Source: Nocardioides sp. YIM 152315 (lineage in GTDB: Bacteria > Actinomycetota > Actinomycetes > Propionibacteriales > Nocardioidaceae). From it: a DNA stretch of 64,000 nucleotides. Both the position numbers and the translations under genes were made by a program. This document shows, piece by piece, positions 1 through 6,969 of the stretch. The stretch's first letter is position 1; each line of letters opens with the position of its first letter. The notes under the pieces were generated by a model. The model was not told the DNA's origin and did no database searches. It saw only the letters and a program-made list of their open reading frames with translations. Where the stretch lies: contig NZ_JARGER010000040.1 in assembly GCF_029210375.1 (NCBI RefSeq), positions 59,007 to 123,006 on the forward strand, read 5' to 3'.

Positions 1-853
1 CCGGCCGGTCGGACGCCTCGCCGGCACCGAGCGTCGAACCGCCCTTGAGCGCACCGAAGAGGATGTTGGAGACCGATCGGCCCATCGCCTTGGCCATCAG
101 CAGCGTCAGGTACGTGCCGGACGCGCCGACGAGCGTGCCCGCGACGAGCAGCACGACGTTGGAGAGCACGTAGCCGCCGGCCGCGACGGTCAGGCCGGTG
201 AAGGCGTTGAGCAGCGAGATCACGATCGGCACGTCGGCGCCACCGACCGGCAGCACCAGCAGTACGCCGACCAGGAGCCCCAGGAGCGCGAGCACCACGC
301 CGATCGTCACGGCCGGGCCGGTGACGGTGAGGACGCCGAGCACGATCGAGGCGACGCCGGCTCCGCCGAACACGATCGGCAGCCCGGGGAAGACCACCGG
401 GCGCGACGTCATCAGCTCCTGCAGCTTGGCGAAGGTGATGATCGAGCCCGAGAAGGACACCGAGCCGACCAGGATCGTGAACGCCGTGGCGGCGAAGGTG
501 AACCAGCCGACCGACTCCTCGTGCGGCACCATCTCCTGGAGCTCGAGCAGCGCGACCAGCGCGGCCGCGCCCCCTCCCACTCCGTTGAAGAGCGCCACCA
601 TCTGCGGCATCTGCGTCATCTGGACCTTGCGGGCACCGACGACGCCTCCGAGCGTGCCGACCGCGATCGCCGCGACGATCAGCGGCACGTGGTCGAGGTC
701 GAGGTAGATGAAGGGCACCACGACCGCCACCACGGCCGCACCGGCACCGATGAGGTTGCCGGCGCGCGCCGTCCTCGGGCCGGAGAGCCCCTTGAGCGCG
801 AGGATGAAGCAGACCGCGCAGGCGAGGTAGACCAGCTGCACCCAGGTCGGCAT
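1..853 (-). CDS. pntB: NAD(P) transhydrogenase subunit beta (partial, 3' end outside window)
   Basis: Membrane subunit (domains II and III) of the proton-translocating transhydrogenase that exchanges hydride between NADH and NADP+. The visible 284 codons start MPTWVQLVYLACAVCF and are mostly membrane segments. Near the left edge the protein reads RSVSNILFGALKGG, typical of the hinge into the NADP-binding domain. The family is about 460-480 residues, so the C-terminal domain lies outside the window. The ATG overlaps the stop of pntAB (ATGA), indicating translational coupling. Confidence 0.93.
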   Translation of the reverse strand, partial: MPTWVQLVYLACAVCFILALKGLSGPRTARAGNLIGAGAAVVAVVVPFIYLDLDHVPLIVAAIAVGTLGGVVGARKVQMTQMPQMVALFNGVGGGAAALVALLELQEMVPHEESVGWFTFAATAFTILVGSVSFSGSIITFAKLQELMTSRPVVFPGLPIVFGGAGVASIVLGVLTVTGPAVTIGVVLALLGLLVGVLLVLPVGGADVPIVISLLNAFTGLTVAAGGYVLSNVVLLVAGTLVGASGTYLTLLMAKAMGRSVSNILFGALKGGSTLGAGEASDRP

Positions 854-1173
854 CAGGCGGCCTCTCCGTTCGACCGGGCATCGGGCGCTGGCCTCTTCTT
901 GCGCACGAACATCTGCAGCATCCGGTCGGTCACCACGAAGCCGCCGACCATGTTGACCGCGGCCAGCACGATCGCGACCAGCCCGACGACGAGCGCTGCG
1001 TCGTTGTCGGTCGTGCCGGTCACCAGCACGGCGCCGAGCAGGATGATGCCGTGGATGGCGTTGGCGCCGGACATCAGCGGCGTGTGCAGCGTCGAGGAGA
1101 CCTTCGAGATCACCTCGATGCCGACGAACACGCTGAGCACGAAGATCGTCAGCCAGACGACGGCCTCGTCCAT
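853..1173 (-). CDS. pntAB: NAD(P) transhydrogenase subunit alpha part 2 (PntAB, membrane)
   Basis: A 106-residue hydrophobic protein with three to four predicted membrane helices, the size of the separate PntAB subunit in three-gene transhydrogenases. It completes membrane domain II with PntB. The start (MDEAVVWLTIF) is chosen because GAAGGAGAGTGAC, a strong ribosome binding site, precedes the ATG; a longer reading from 1293 would run antisense-free but into pntAA. It starts one base after the pntAA stop and overlaps pntB by ATGA. Confidence 0.93.
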   Translation of the reverse strand: MDEAVVWLTIFVLSVFVGIEVISKVSSTLHTPLMSGANAIHGIILLGAVLVTGTTDNDAALVVGLVAIVLAAVNMVGGFVVTDRMLQMFVRKKRPAPDARSNGEAA

Positions 1174-1174
1174 G

Positions 1175-2308
1175 TCACTCTCCTTCGATCGCGAGACGGG
1201 TGGGCTCGTGCCGGATGACGCCGTCGTGCGTGACGCAGGACCCGACGACGATCTCGTCGTCGAAGTCCGGCGCGAAGCCGCCCACTCCGTCATCCGAGGC
1301 GGTCATCAGCTGCACGAGGTTGACGACGTTCTGGGCGTAGAGCTTCGAGGCCGGGCCCGGCATCTGCGACGGCACGTTGCTGCCGCCCCACACCTGCGCG
1401 TTGCCGATGCGCACGACCTCGCCGGGCACCGCACCCTCGACGTTGCCGCCGGTCTCGGCGGCCAGGTCGACCACGACCGACCCGGGCGACATCTGCTCGA
1501 CCATCGCGGCGGTCACCAGCAGCGGCGCCTGACGTCCCGGAACTGCAGCGGTCGTGATCAGCGCGTCCGCGGCCGCGACGTACGGCGCGAGTCGTTCCAT
1601 CTGCAGCGCCGCACGCTCCTCGGTCATCTCCCGGGCGTAGCCACCCGCCCCTTCGAGCGTGTCGAGCTCGAGGTCGATCGCCTGGGCGCCCATCGACCGG
1701 ATCTCCTCGGCCGCGGCCGCGCGCACGTCGTAGGCCTTGACGACCGCACCGAGGCGCTTGGCCGTCGCGATCGCCTGGAGGCCCGCGACGCCCGCGCCGA
1801 GCACCACCACCTCCGCGGGCGGGACCGTGCCGGCGGCCGTCATGTTCAGGGGGAAGAAGCGGCGCAGCATCCCCGCCGCGACGATCGCGCAGCGGTACCC
1901 CGAGACCAACGCCTGCGACGACAGCGCGTCCATCGACTGCGCCCGCGAGATGCGCGGCACCAGCTCCATCGCGAACGACGTGGCGCCGGCGTCGCGCAGC
2001 GCCCTGACGACCTCGGGCTCCTGGCCCGTCGGGAGGAACGAGATCGTGGCGGCGCCGTCGCCGAGCCGCCGGATCTGGTCGACGCGCAGCGGCTGCACCG
2101 ACACGACCACGTCGGCCCGGTCGACGGCGGCGCCCTCGACCGCGGCACCGGCCGCGACGTACTCGTCGTCGGGGATCAGCGCGCGCAGACCCACGTCGGG
2201 CTCGACGAGCACCTCGTAGCCCAGGCCGGTCAGCTTGCCGACGAGCTCGGGGACCATCGCCACCCGTGCCTCGCCCTCGCGGGTCTCTCTCGCCACAGCG
2301 ATCTTCAC
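1175..2308 (-). CDS. pntAA: NAD(P) transhydrogenase subunit alpha part 1 (PntAA, NAD-binding)
   Basis: Soluble NAD(H)-binding domain I, related to alanine dehydrogenase, 377 residues. It begins MKIAVARETREGEARVAM, the family's N-terminal block. A Rossmann motif VVLGAGVAGLQAIATAKRLG lies near the middle and a conserved AAVPGRQAPLLVT segment follows. The GTG at 2308 is preferred over an in-frame TTG at 2317, because TAGGTT lies 7 nt upstream and no Shine-Dalgarno is seen (leaderless pattern). First gene of pntAA-pntAB-pntB. Confidence 0.93.
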   Translation of the reverse strand: MKIAVARETREGEARVAMVPELVGKLTGLGYEVLVEPDVGLRALIPDDEYVAAGAAVEGAAVDRADVVVSVQPLRVDQIRRLGDGAATISFLPTGQEPEVVRALRDAGATSFAMELVPRISRAQSMDALSSQALVSGYRCAIVAAGMLRRFFPLNMTAAGTVPPAEVVVLGAGVAGLQAIATAKRLGAVVKAYDVRAAAAEEIRSMGAQAIDLELDTLEGAGGYAREMTEERAALQMERLAPYVAAADALITTAAVPGRQAPLLVTAAMVEQMSPGSVVVDLAAETGGNVEGAVPGEVVRIGNAQVWGGSNVPSQMPGPASKLYAQNVVNLVQLMTASDDGVGGFAPDFDDEIVVGSCVTHDGVIRHEPTRLAIEGE

Positions 2309-2359
2309 GCGTCGCAACCTAGGGCAGATCGCCGACGCCGAACAGGGCCGTGTGAGGCG

Positions 2360-2932
2360 TCACACCCCGGTCGCGAGCTCGAACTCGCCGATCTCCTCGT
2401 AGCGCGGACGCCCGCGCGGGCCCTCCCCGAGGTACGACGCGACCAGGGTCACCCGGTCCGCGACCCAGCGCGGTCCGGCGTACCCGTCGAGCAGTCGGAC
2501 CCAGTTGCTGACCTCGGTCGGGTGGCCGATGCGGGCGACGGTCAGGTGCGGACGGAAGCGCTGGCCGCCGACCTCGACACCGGCCCGGTTGGCGGCCGCC
2601 CTGCAGCCGGTGGCCAGCCGGTCGAGCTGGGTGCGGCCGGTCTCGTCGAGGTCGAGGCCGGCCCACAGCACCCGCGCGCGCCCCGCGTTCGGGAAGGCGC
2701 CGCCACCGCCGATCGCGGTCTCGAACGACGTGCGCCGCGCCGCCGCGCGCGCCAGTCGCTCGGCGAGGTCGTCGAGCCGTCGCTCCTCGACCGACGCCAG
2801 GAACGCGAGCGTGACGTGGAGCTGCTCGCTGCTCGCCCACCGGAACGCCGCGGCCGCCCGCCGCGGCTCGAGGAACTCCTCGAGGTCGTCGACCGCCTCG
2901 GTCGGCGGCACGACGGCCGCGAACATCCGCAT
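2360..2932 (-). CDS. thpR: RNA 2',3'-cyclic phosphodiesterase (2'-5' RNA ligase family)
   Basis: A 190-residue protein of the 2H phosphoesterase superfamily. Both signature HxT motifs are present: LHVTLAFL near residue 50 and FRPHLTVARIG near residue 130. The family hydrolyses 2',3'-cyclic phosphate RNA ends and can ligate tRNA halves in vitro; the physiological substrate is unclear. The start MRMFAAVVP matches the usual N-terminal strand; an upstream in-frame extension to 2974 is arginine-rich and unlikely. It stands alone between pnt and the VIT gene. Confidence 0.88.
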   Translation of the reverse strand: MRMFAAVVPPTEAVDDLEEFLEPRRAAAAFRWASSEQLHVTLAFLASVEERRLDDLAERLARAAARRTSFETAIGGGGAFPNAGRARVLWAGLDLDETGRTQLDRLATGCRAAANRAGVEVGGQRFRPHLTVARIGHPTEVSNWVRLLDGYAGPRWVADRVTLVASYLGEGPRGRPRYEEIGEFELATGV

Positions 2933-2991
2933 CGGTCGGAGGTTACGCCGAGGTCGGAGTGGCCGCCTCCGCAAGCCGCGGCCGCGCCCGC

Positions 2992-3726
2992 TCAGATCTG
3001 GGTGCCGAGCGCGGACCCGATGCAGTAGGTGACGGTCATGGCGAAGAGCCCGCCCGCGACGGTGCGGGCGACCGCGCGGCCGGGCCGCGCGAAGCCGAGG
3101 CGCGCGCTGACGAATCCGGTGAGGGCGAGCGCCACGACCACGGCAGCGACCGTCAGCCAGAGCCGGATGTCGGGCGCGGCCAGCGTCATGGTCAGCAGCG
3201 GCAGGAGGGCGCCCACCGTGAAGGCCAGCATCGAGGCCCAGGCGGCGTGCCAGGGGCTGGAGATGTCGTCGGGGTCGATCCCGAGCTCGGCCTCGGCGTG
3301 CGCTCCGAGCGCGTCCTTCTTCGTCAGGGCCCGAGCCACCTCGAGGGCGAGCGCCTCGTCGAGGCCCTTCTCGACGTAGATCCCGGTGAGCTCGGCCAGC
3401 TCCTCGTCCGGCATGTCGCGCAGCTCCTGCCGCTCCTTCGCGAGCAGGGCCAGCTCGGAGTCGCGTTGGGTGCTGACCGACACGTACTCGCCCGCGGCCA
3501 TGCTCATCGCGCCGGCGGCGAGGCCCGCGACTCCGGCGATCACGATCGCCGAGCGGTCGCTGGTCGCGCCGACCGCACCGATGACGATGCCGGCAGTGGA
3601 GACGATGCCGTCGTTGGCGCCGAGCACCGCGGCACGCAGCCAGTTGAGCCGGTTGTTGAGTCCCTCCCGAGGATGCGGCTCGCCCTCGTGCGGACCCGCC
3701 GGCACGTCGGTCTCGCTCGCGGTCAT
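2992..3726 (-). CDS. VIT1/CCC1 family metal (Fe/Mn) transporter
   Basis: A 244-residue membrane protein of the vacuolar iron transporter/CCC1 family. The family hallmark GANDGIVSTAGIVIGAVGA lies around residues 32-50, followed by AGAMSMAAGEYVSVSTQRD. A cytoplasmic acidic/charged segment (about 85-150) separates the first two helices from three C-terminal helices. Such proteins move Fe2+ or Mn2+ out of the cytosol. The ATG is preceded by GAAGGA; the upstream in-frame extension lacks a site. A possible DtxR/IdeR-like box lies just upstream. Confidence 0.9.
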   Translation of the reverse strand: MTASETDVPAGPHEGEPHPREGLNNRLNWLRAAVLGANDGIVSTAGIVIGAVGATSDRSAIVIAGVAGLAAGAMSMAAGEYVSVSTQRDSELALLAKERQELRDMPDEELAELTGIYVEKGLDEALALEVARALTKKDALGAHAEAELGIDPDDISSPWHAAWASMLAFTVGALLPLLTMTLAAPDIRLWLTVAAVVVALALTGFVSARLGFARPGRAVARTVAGGLFAMTVTYCIGSALGTQI

Positions 3727-3763
3727 GGCCGAATCCTTCGCCTGGCCGCCACGGCTCGCAACC

Positions 3764-3778
3764 AAGGCAAGCCTCGCC
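3764..3778 (-). promoter_or_regulatory. Possible DtxR/IdeR-like metal box upstream of the VIT transporter
   Basis: AAGGCAAGCCTCGCC contains the palindrome AGGCAAGCCT and matches 10 of 15 aligned positions of the iron-box core AGGTTAGCCTAACCT. It lies about 38-52 nt upstream of the VIT start codon, where a repressor or activator could act. The match is partial, so this is only a candidate. Confidence 0.3.
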
Positions 3779-3796
3779 GACGCGCCCGACCCTGCC

Positions 3797-5038
3797 TCAC
3801 ACCGCGGCCGACACGGCCACCGGTCGCCGGATCCGCAACCCGAGCCCGCCGGCGGCCAGGCACGCGAGGGCGACGCCCAGGGAGAACCACGGGAAGATCG
3901 CGGACAGCCCCCAGGTCGTGGCCGCCCAGCCGGCCAGGATGGTCGGCACGATCATCGCGGTGTACCCGAGCACGTAGTACGCCGACATCACCTGGCCGCG
4001 CTGGCCGGCCGGCACGACACTGCCGAGGTGGCGCAGCGAGCCACCGAACGCCAGCCCGAAGGACAGCCCCATGAGCACGGCCGCGCCGCCGACCAGCCCG
4101 GCGTGACCGCTGTCGAGCGCGATCACGCCGACCCCGAGCGCCACCGCCGTGCCGAAGTCACCGATGATCGCCGCCCGGCGCGGCGGGATGCGACCGCCGA
4201 ACGCCTGGCTGACGGCCCCCGCCCCCGCCATCGCCGCGACGACCGCGCCGCCGAAGACCAGGCTGTGCACGCCGGTCCGCAGTCCGGCGTACGCCGGGAA
4301 GAGCGAGAGATAGACCCCGAGCACCGACCACGCGGCCATGATGCCGAGGACGGCGAAGCGGAAGTCCGCCGCGACCGACGCCGGCACGCGCGGCCGGCTC
4401 AGTCGCAGGCGTCCCGACGCGGTGCCGGTGCGGCCCGAGTGCGGCTCGACCATCGCGACGAGCGCGAGCAGCATGGCGCCGACGACCGCGGCCACCACGG
4501 CGTACGGCACGACGTAGGGGTGCGGCGCGAACTGGGCGAGCACCGACGCGGACAGGATCGTCGCGGCGATGCCGACGTTGAGCATGATCCCGGTCAGGTG
4601 ACCGGTCCGGGCTCCCCGAGCCGGCCGCAGGTCCAGAAGCGCGGCGCTGCCGACCACGACCGCGGTGCCGACGGAGGCGCCGTGCAGGGCCCGGGCGACG
4701 AAGAGGGCGGCGACGCCGTGCGCCGTCATGAAGACGACGAGACCGGCGAGCATGCCGGTGGCCGCACCGAGCAGCAGCGGCTTGCGGCCGTACTTGTCGG
4801 ACGCCTGTCCCGCCACCAGCACCGCGGCCAGCGCGGCGACGGCGTACGCCGCGAAGACCAGCGTGGTCGTGATCGGCGCGAGGTCCCAGCGCTGTTCGTA
4901 GAGGCCGTAGAGGGGCGCCGGCGCGCCCGAGACGCCCATGGAGGCCGCGAGCAGCGAGATCAGCAGCGGGTAGGCCCACCGTTGTCCGGTCGTGTGGTCG
5001 CCCGGGGCGCTCGTGGGGGCCGTCGTCGCCGTGCTCAT
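3797..5038 (-). CDS. MFS transporter (drug-efflux-like, 12 TM)
   Basis: A 413-residue major facilitator with about 12 helices. The loop 2-3 signature GQASDKYGRKPLLLG (around residues 75-90) is clear. Short charged tails and overall length fit a DHA1-type exporter; the substrate is unknown. It is divergent from the small ArsR-family gene at 5132, and one of two matching 18-bp palindromes sits 19 nt upstream of its ATG. GAGGAcag supplies the ribosome binding site. Repression by the neighbouring ArsR protein is the likely control. Confidence 0.88.
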   Translation of the reverse strand: MSTATTAPTSAPGDHTTGQRWAYPLLISLLAASMGVSGAPAPLYGLYEQRWDLAPITTTLVFAAYAVAALAAVLVAGQASDKYGRKPLLLGAATGMLAGLVVFMTAHGVAALFVARALHGASVGTAVVVGSAALLDLRPARGARTGHLTGIMLNVGIAATILSASVLAQFAPHPYVVPYAVVAAVVGAMLLALVAMVEPHSGRTGTASGRLRLSRPRVPASVAADFRFAVLGIMAAWSVLGVYLSLFPAYAGLRTGVHSLVFGGAVVAAMAGAGAVSQAFGGRIPPRRAAIIGDFGTAVALGVGVIALDSGHAGLVGGAAVLMGLSFGLAFGGSLRHLGSVVPAGQRGQVMSAYYVLGYTAMIVPTILAGWAATTWGLSAIFPWFSLGVALACLAAGGLGLRIRRPVAVSAAV

Positions 5039-5057
5039 CTGTCCTCCCGCGTGGTAA

Positions 5058-5075
5058 GTTCGATGTGTGTCGAAC
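5058..5075. promoter_or_regulatory. ArsR-family operator 1 (MFS side)
   Basis: GTTCGATGTGTGTCGAAC is a perfect inverted repeat: GTTCGA, 6-nt spacer, TCGAAC. It lies 19 nt upstream of the MFS start codon. A second copy with the same arms lies on the regulator side at 5096-5113. Confidence 0.75.
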
Positions 5076-5095
5076 GGGCTCCACGCTAGGGCTCG

Positions 5096-5113
5096 GTTCG
5101 ATGATTATCAAAC
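5096..5113. promoter_or_regulatory. ArsR-family operator 2 (regulator side)
   Basis: GTTCGATGATTATCAAAC has the same 6-6-6 architecture as operator 1, with one mismatch between the arms. It lies 18 nt upstream of the regulator's GTG. The two centres are 38 bp apart, so two dimers could bind the 93-bp divergent promoter. Confidence 0.72.
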
Positions 5114-5131
5114 TGATGTGGGGAGGCGCAC

Positions 5132-5431
5132 GTGTCGGACACCGAGGCACCCGTCGCCGTCGGCACCCTCCAGGAGGTGCTCGCCGCGCTCTCCGACCCC
5201 GTGCGGCTCGAGATGGTCCGCCGCATGCACGCCGCGGCCGGTCCCGCGCCGTGCGCCCGGCTCTACGACGGCGTCAGCAAGTCGACCGCCAGCCACCACT
5301 TCAAGATCCTGCGCGAGGCGGGCGTCACCGAGCGCAGCGTGATCGGCGGCCAGACCCACCAGGAGCTCCGGCTCGACGACGTCGAGGAGCGCTACCCGGG
5401 CGTGCTCCGGTCGATCCTGTCCGTCTCCTGA
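5132..5431 (+). CDS. ArsR-family winged-helix transcriptional regulator
   Basis: A 99-residue helix-turn-helix protein of ArsR/SmtB type. LQEVLAALSDPVRLEMVRRM is the usual first helix pair, and SKSTASHHFKILREAGVTERS is the recognition helix with wing. No cysteine metal site is visible (a single Cys, in PCARLYDG), so it probably senses something other than arsenic or cadmium. The GTG start follows GGGGAGG. It is divergent from the MFS exporter, and paired operators in the intergenic region suggest co-repression of both genes. Confidence 0.9.
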   Translation: MSDTEAPVAVGTLQEVLAALSDPVRLEMVRRMHAAAGPAPCARLYDGVSKSTASHHFKILREAGVTERSVIGGQTHQELRLDDVEERYPGVLRSILSVS

Positions 5432-5437
5432 GCGGCG

Positions 5438-6922
5438 TCAGGCCGCCTCCTCGACCCGTCGGGGCATGAGCAGGCCGACCCCGAGCAGCGCGACGGCGGC
5501 GATCGCGGACGCGACGAACACCTGATGGATCGCCGGGTCGAGGACGTCCGCGGTCCGGTGGGAGACATCCGGTACGCCGCCGCCGAGGCGGCTCGCGACC
5601 TCGTGGTTGACGATCGCGCCGAACACTGCGACGCCGACCGCGCTGCCGACCGAGCGCGCGAACATCGTCGAGCCGGTGGCCACGCCGCGGTGCTCCCAGG
5701 ACACGGACGTCTGCGCGGCGATGACCGAGGGGCTCGCGAACAGGCCGAAGCCCAGTCCCATCACGAAGCACGGCAGCGCGAGCATCACGATCGGACTGTC
5801 CGGATCGATCAGCAGCAGCAGCGCGGCGCCCACGGCCCCGATCGCGCCGCCGATCAGCATGGTCCAGCGGAACCCGACGCTCAGGTAGAGCCGACCGGAG
5901 TTCGACGCAGCGATCGGCCAGCCCAGCGTCATCGCCGCGACGGCGAACCCGGCCGTGACCGCGCCGTACCCCAGCACGCTCTGCGCGTAGAGAGGGATGT
6001 ACGACGTGAGCCCCATCATCAGCACGCCGACGACGAAGGACGCCGCCATCGCCGCGACCACGACGCGGTGGTGCAGCAGCCACAACGGCAGCACCGGCTC
6101 CGCGGCTCGCCGCTCGACGAGCACGAACGCCGTCAGCAGCACGACGGCGCCGGCGAACAGCGCCGCGCTGACCGGTGACGTCCAGCCCCACCGCACGGCG
6201 CCCTCCAGCAGGGCGAGGAGGAGCAGCACACCGCCCGCGGTCAGCAGCAGCGACCCACCGAAGTCGATCCGGTGGGAGCGGCGCTCGACCTGCTCGTGGA
6301 AGTTGCGCCAGATCATCGCCATGGCCAGCAGACCGAGCGGGAGGTTGACGAAGAAGATCCAGCGCCACGACACGTAGTCGGCGAAGACCCCGCCGAGCGT
6401 GGGACCGACCACCGACGACAGGGCCCACACGCTCGCGACGTACCCCTGCACCTTGGCGCGCTCGGCGAGCGTGTAGATGTCCCCGACGATCGTCATGCTC
6501 ATCGGCTGCACCGCGCCGGCGCCGAGGCCCTGGACGGCGCGGAACGCGATCAGCGCGCCCATGCCCCATGCCAAGCCGCACAGCAGCGAGCCGAGCACGA
6601 ACAGGCCGATCCCGATCAGCATCACCGGCTTGCGGCCGTACTGGTCCGCGAGCTTCGCGTAGACCGGCACCGTCACCGCCTGCGCGAGCAGGTAGACCGA
6701 GAACAGCCACGGGAACTGGGTGAAGCCACCGAGGTCGCCCACCACGGCCGGCACCGCCGTCGCCAGGATCGTCGAGTCGATCGCCACCAGACCGATGCTG
6801 AGCATCACCGCGAGCAGGATCGGCCCGCGCTCGCTGCGCAGGCCGACGCTGGCCCGGGTCACCTCGCGGGGCGCTGGGTTCGCGGTCACGTACGTCGGCA
6901 ACCCGCGTCCGGGACCACCCAT
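5438..6922 (-). CDS. DHA2-family MFS drug transporter (14 TM)
   Basis: About 494 residues with 14 predicted helices, as in the EmrB/QacA (DHA2) group. Motif A reads AKLADQYGRKPVMLIG, and a motif C-like stretch SSVVGPTLGGVFADYVSWRWIFFVNLP is typical. It should be a proton-driven exporter; the substrate cannot be read from sequence. It converges with the ArsR gene, leaving 6 bp. The ATG at 6922 is chosen; a GTG at 6889 is also possible, and an extension to 6994 would overlap the divergent glgX. Confidence 0.87.
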   Translation of the reverse strand: MGGPGRGLPTYVTANPAPREVTRASVGLRSERGPILLAVMLSIGLVAIDSTILATAVPAVVGDLGGFTQFPWLFSVYLLAQAVTVPVYAKLADQYGRKPVMLIGIGLFVLGSLLCGLAWGMGALIAFRAVQGLGAGAVQPMSMTIVGDIYTLAERAKVQGYVASVWALSSVVGPTLGGVFADYVSWRWIFFVNLPLGLLAMAMIWRNFHEQVERRSHRIDFGGSLLLTAGGVLLLLALLEGAVRWGWTSPVSAALFAGAVVLLTAFVLVERRAAEPVLPLWLLHHRVVVAAMAASFVVGVLMMGLTSYIPLYAQSVLGYGAVTAGFAVAAMTLGWPIAASNSGRLYLSVGFRWTMLIGGAIGAVGAALLLLIDPDSPIVMLALPCFVMGLGFGLFASPSVIAAQTSVSWEHRGVATGSTMFARSVGSAVGVAVFGAIVNHEVASRLGGGVPDVSHRTADVLDPAIHQVFVASAIAAVALLGVGLLMPRRVEEAA

Positions 6923-6957
6923 TCCCGCCGGGCGCGGTTGAGCGGACCAGCGGCGGG

Positions 6958-6963
6958 TACGAG
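6958..6963 (+). promoter_or_regulatory. Leaderless -10 element of glgX
   Basis: TACGAG ends 6 nt before the GTG of glgX. No Shine-Dalgarno is present. This is the spacing expected for a leaderless actinobacterial transcript and is repeated at several genes in this window. Confidence 0.4.
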
Positions 6964-6969
6964 GGTGCG

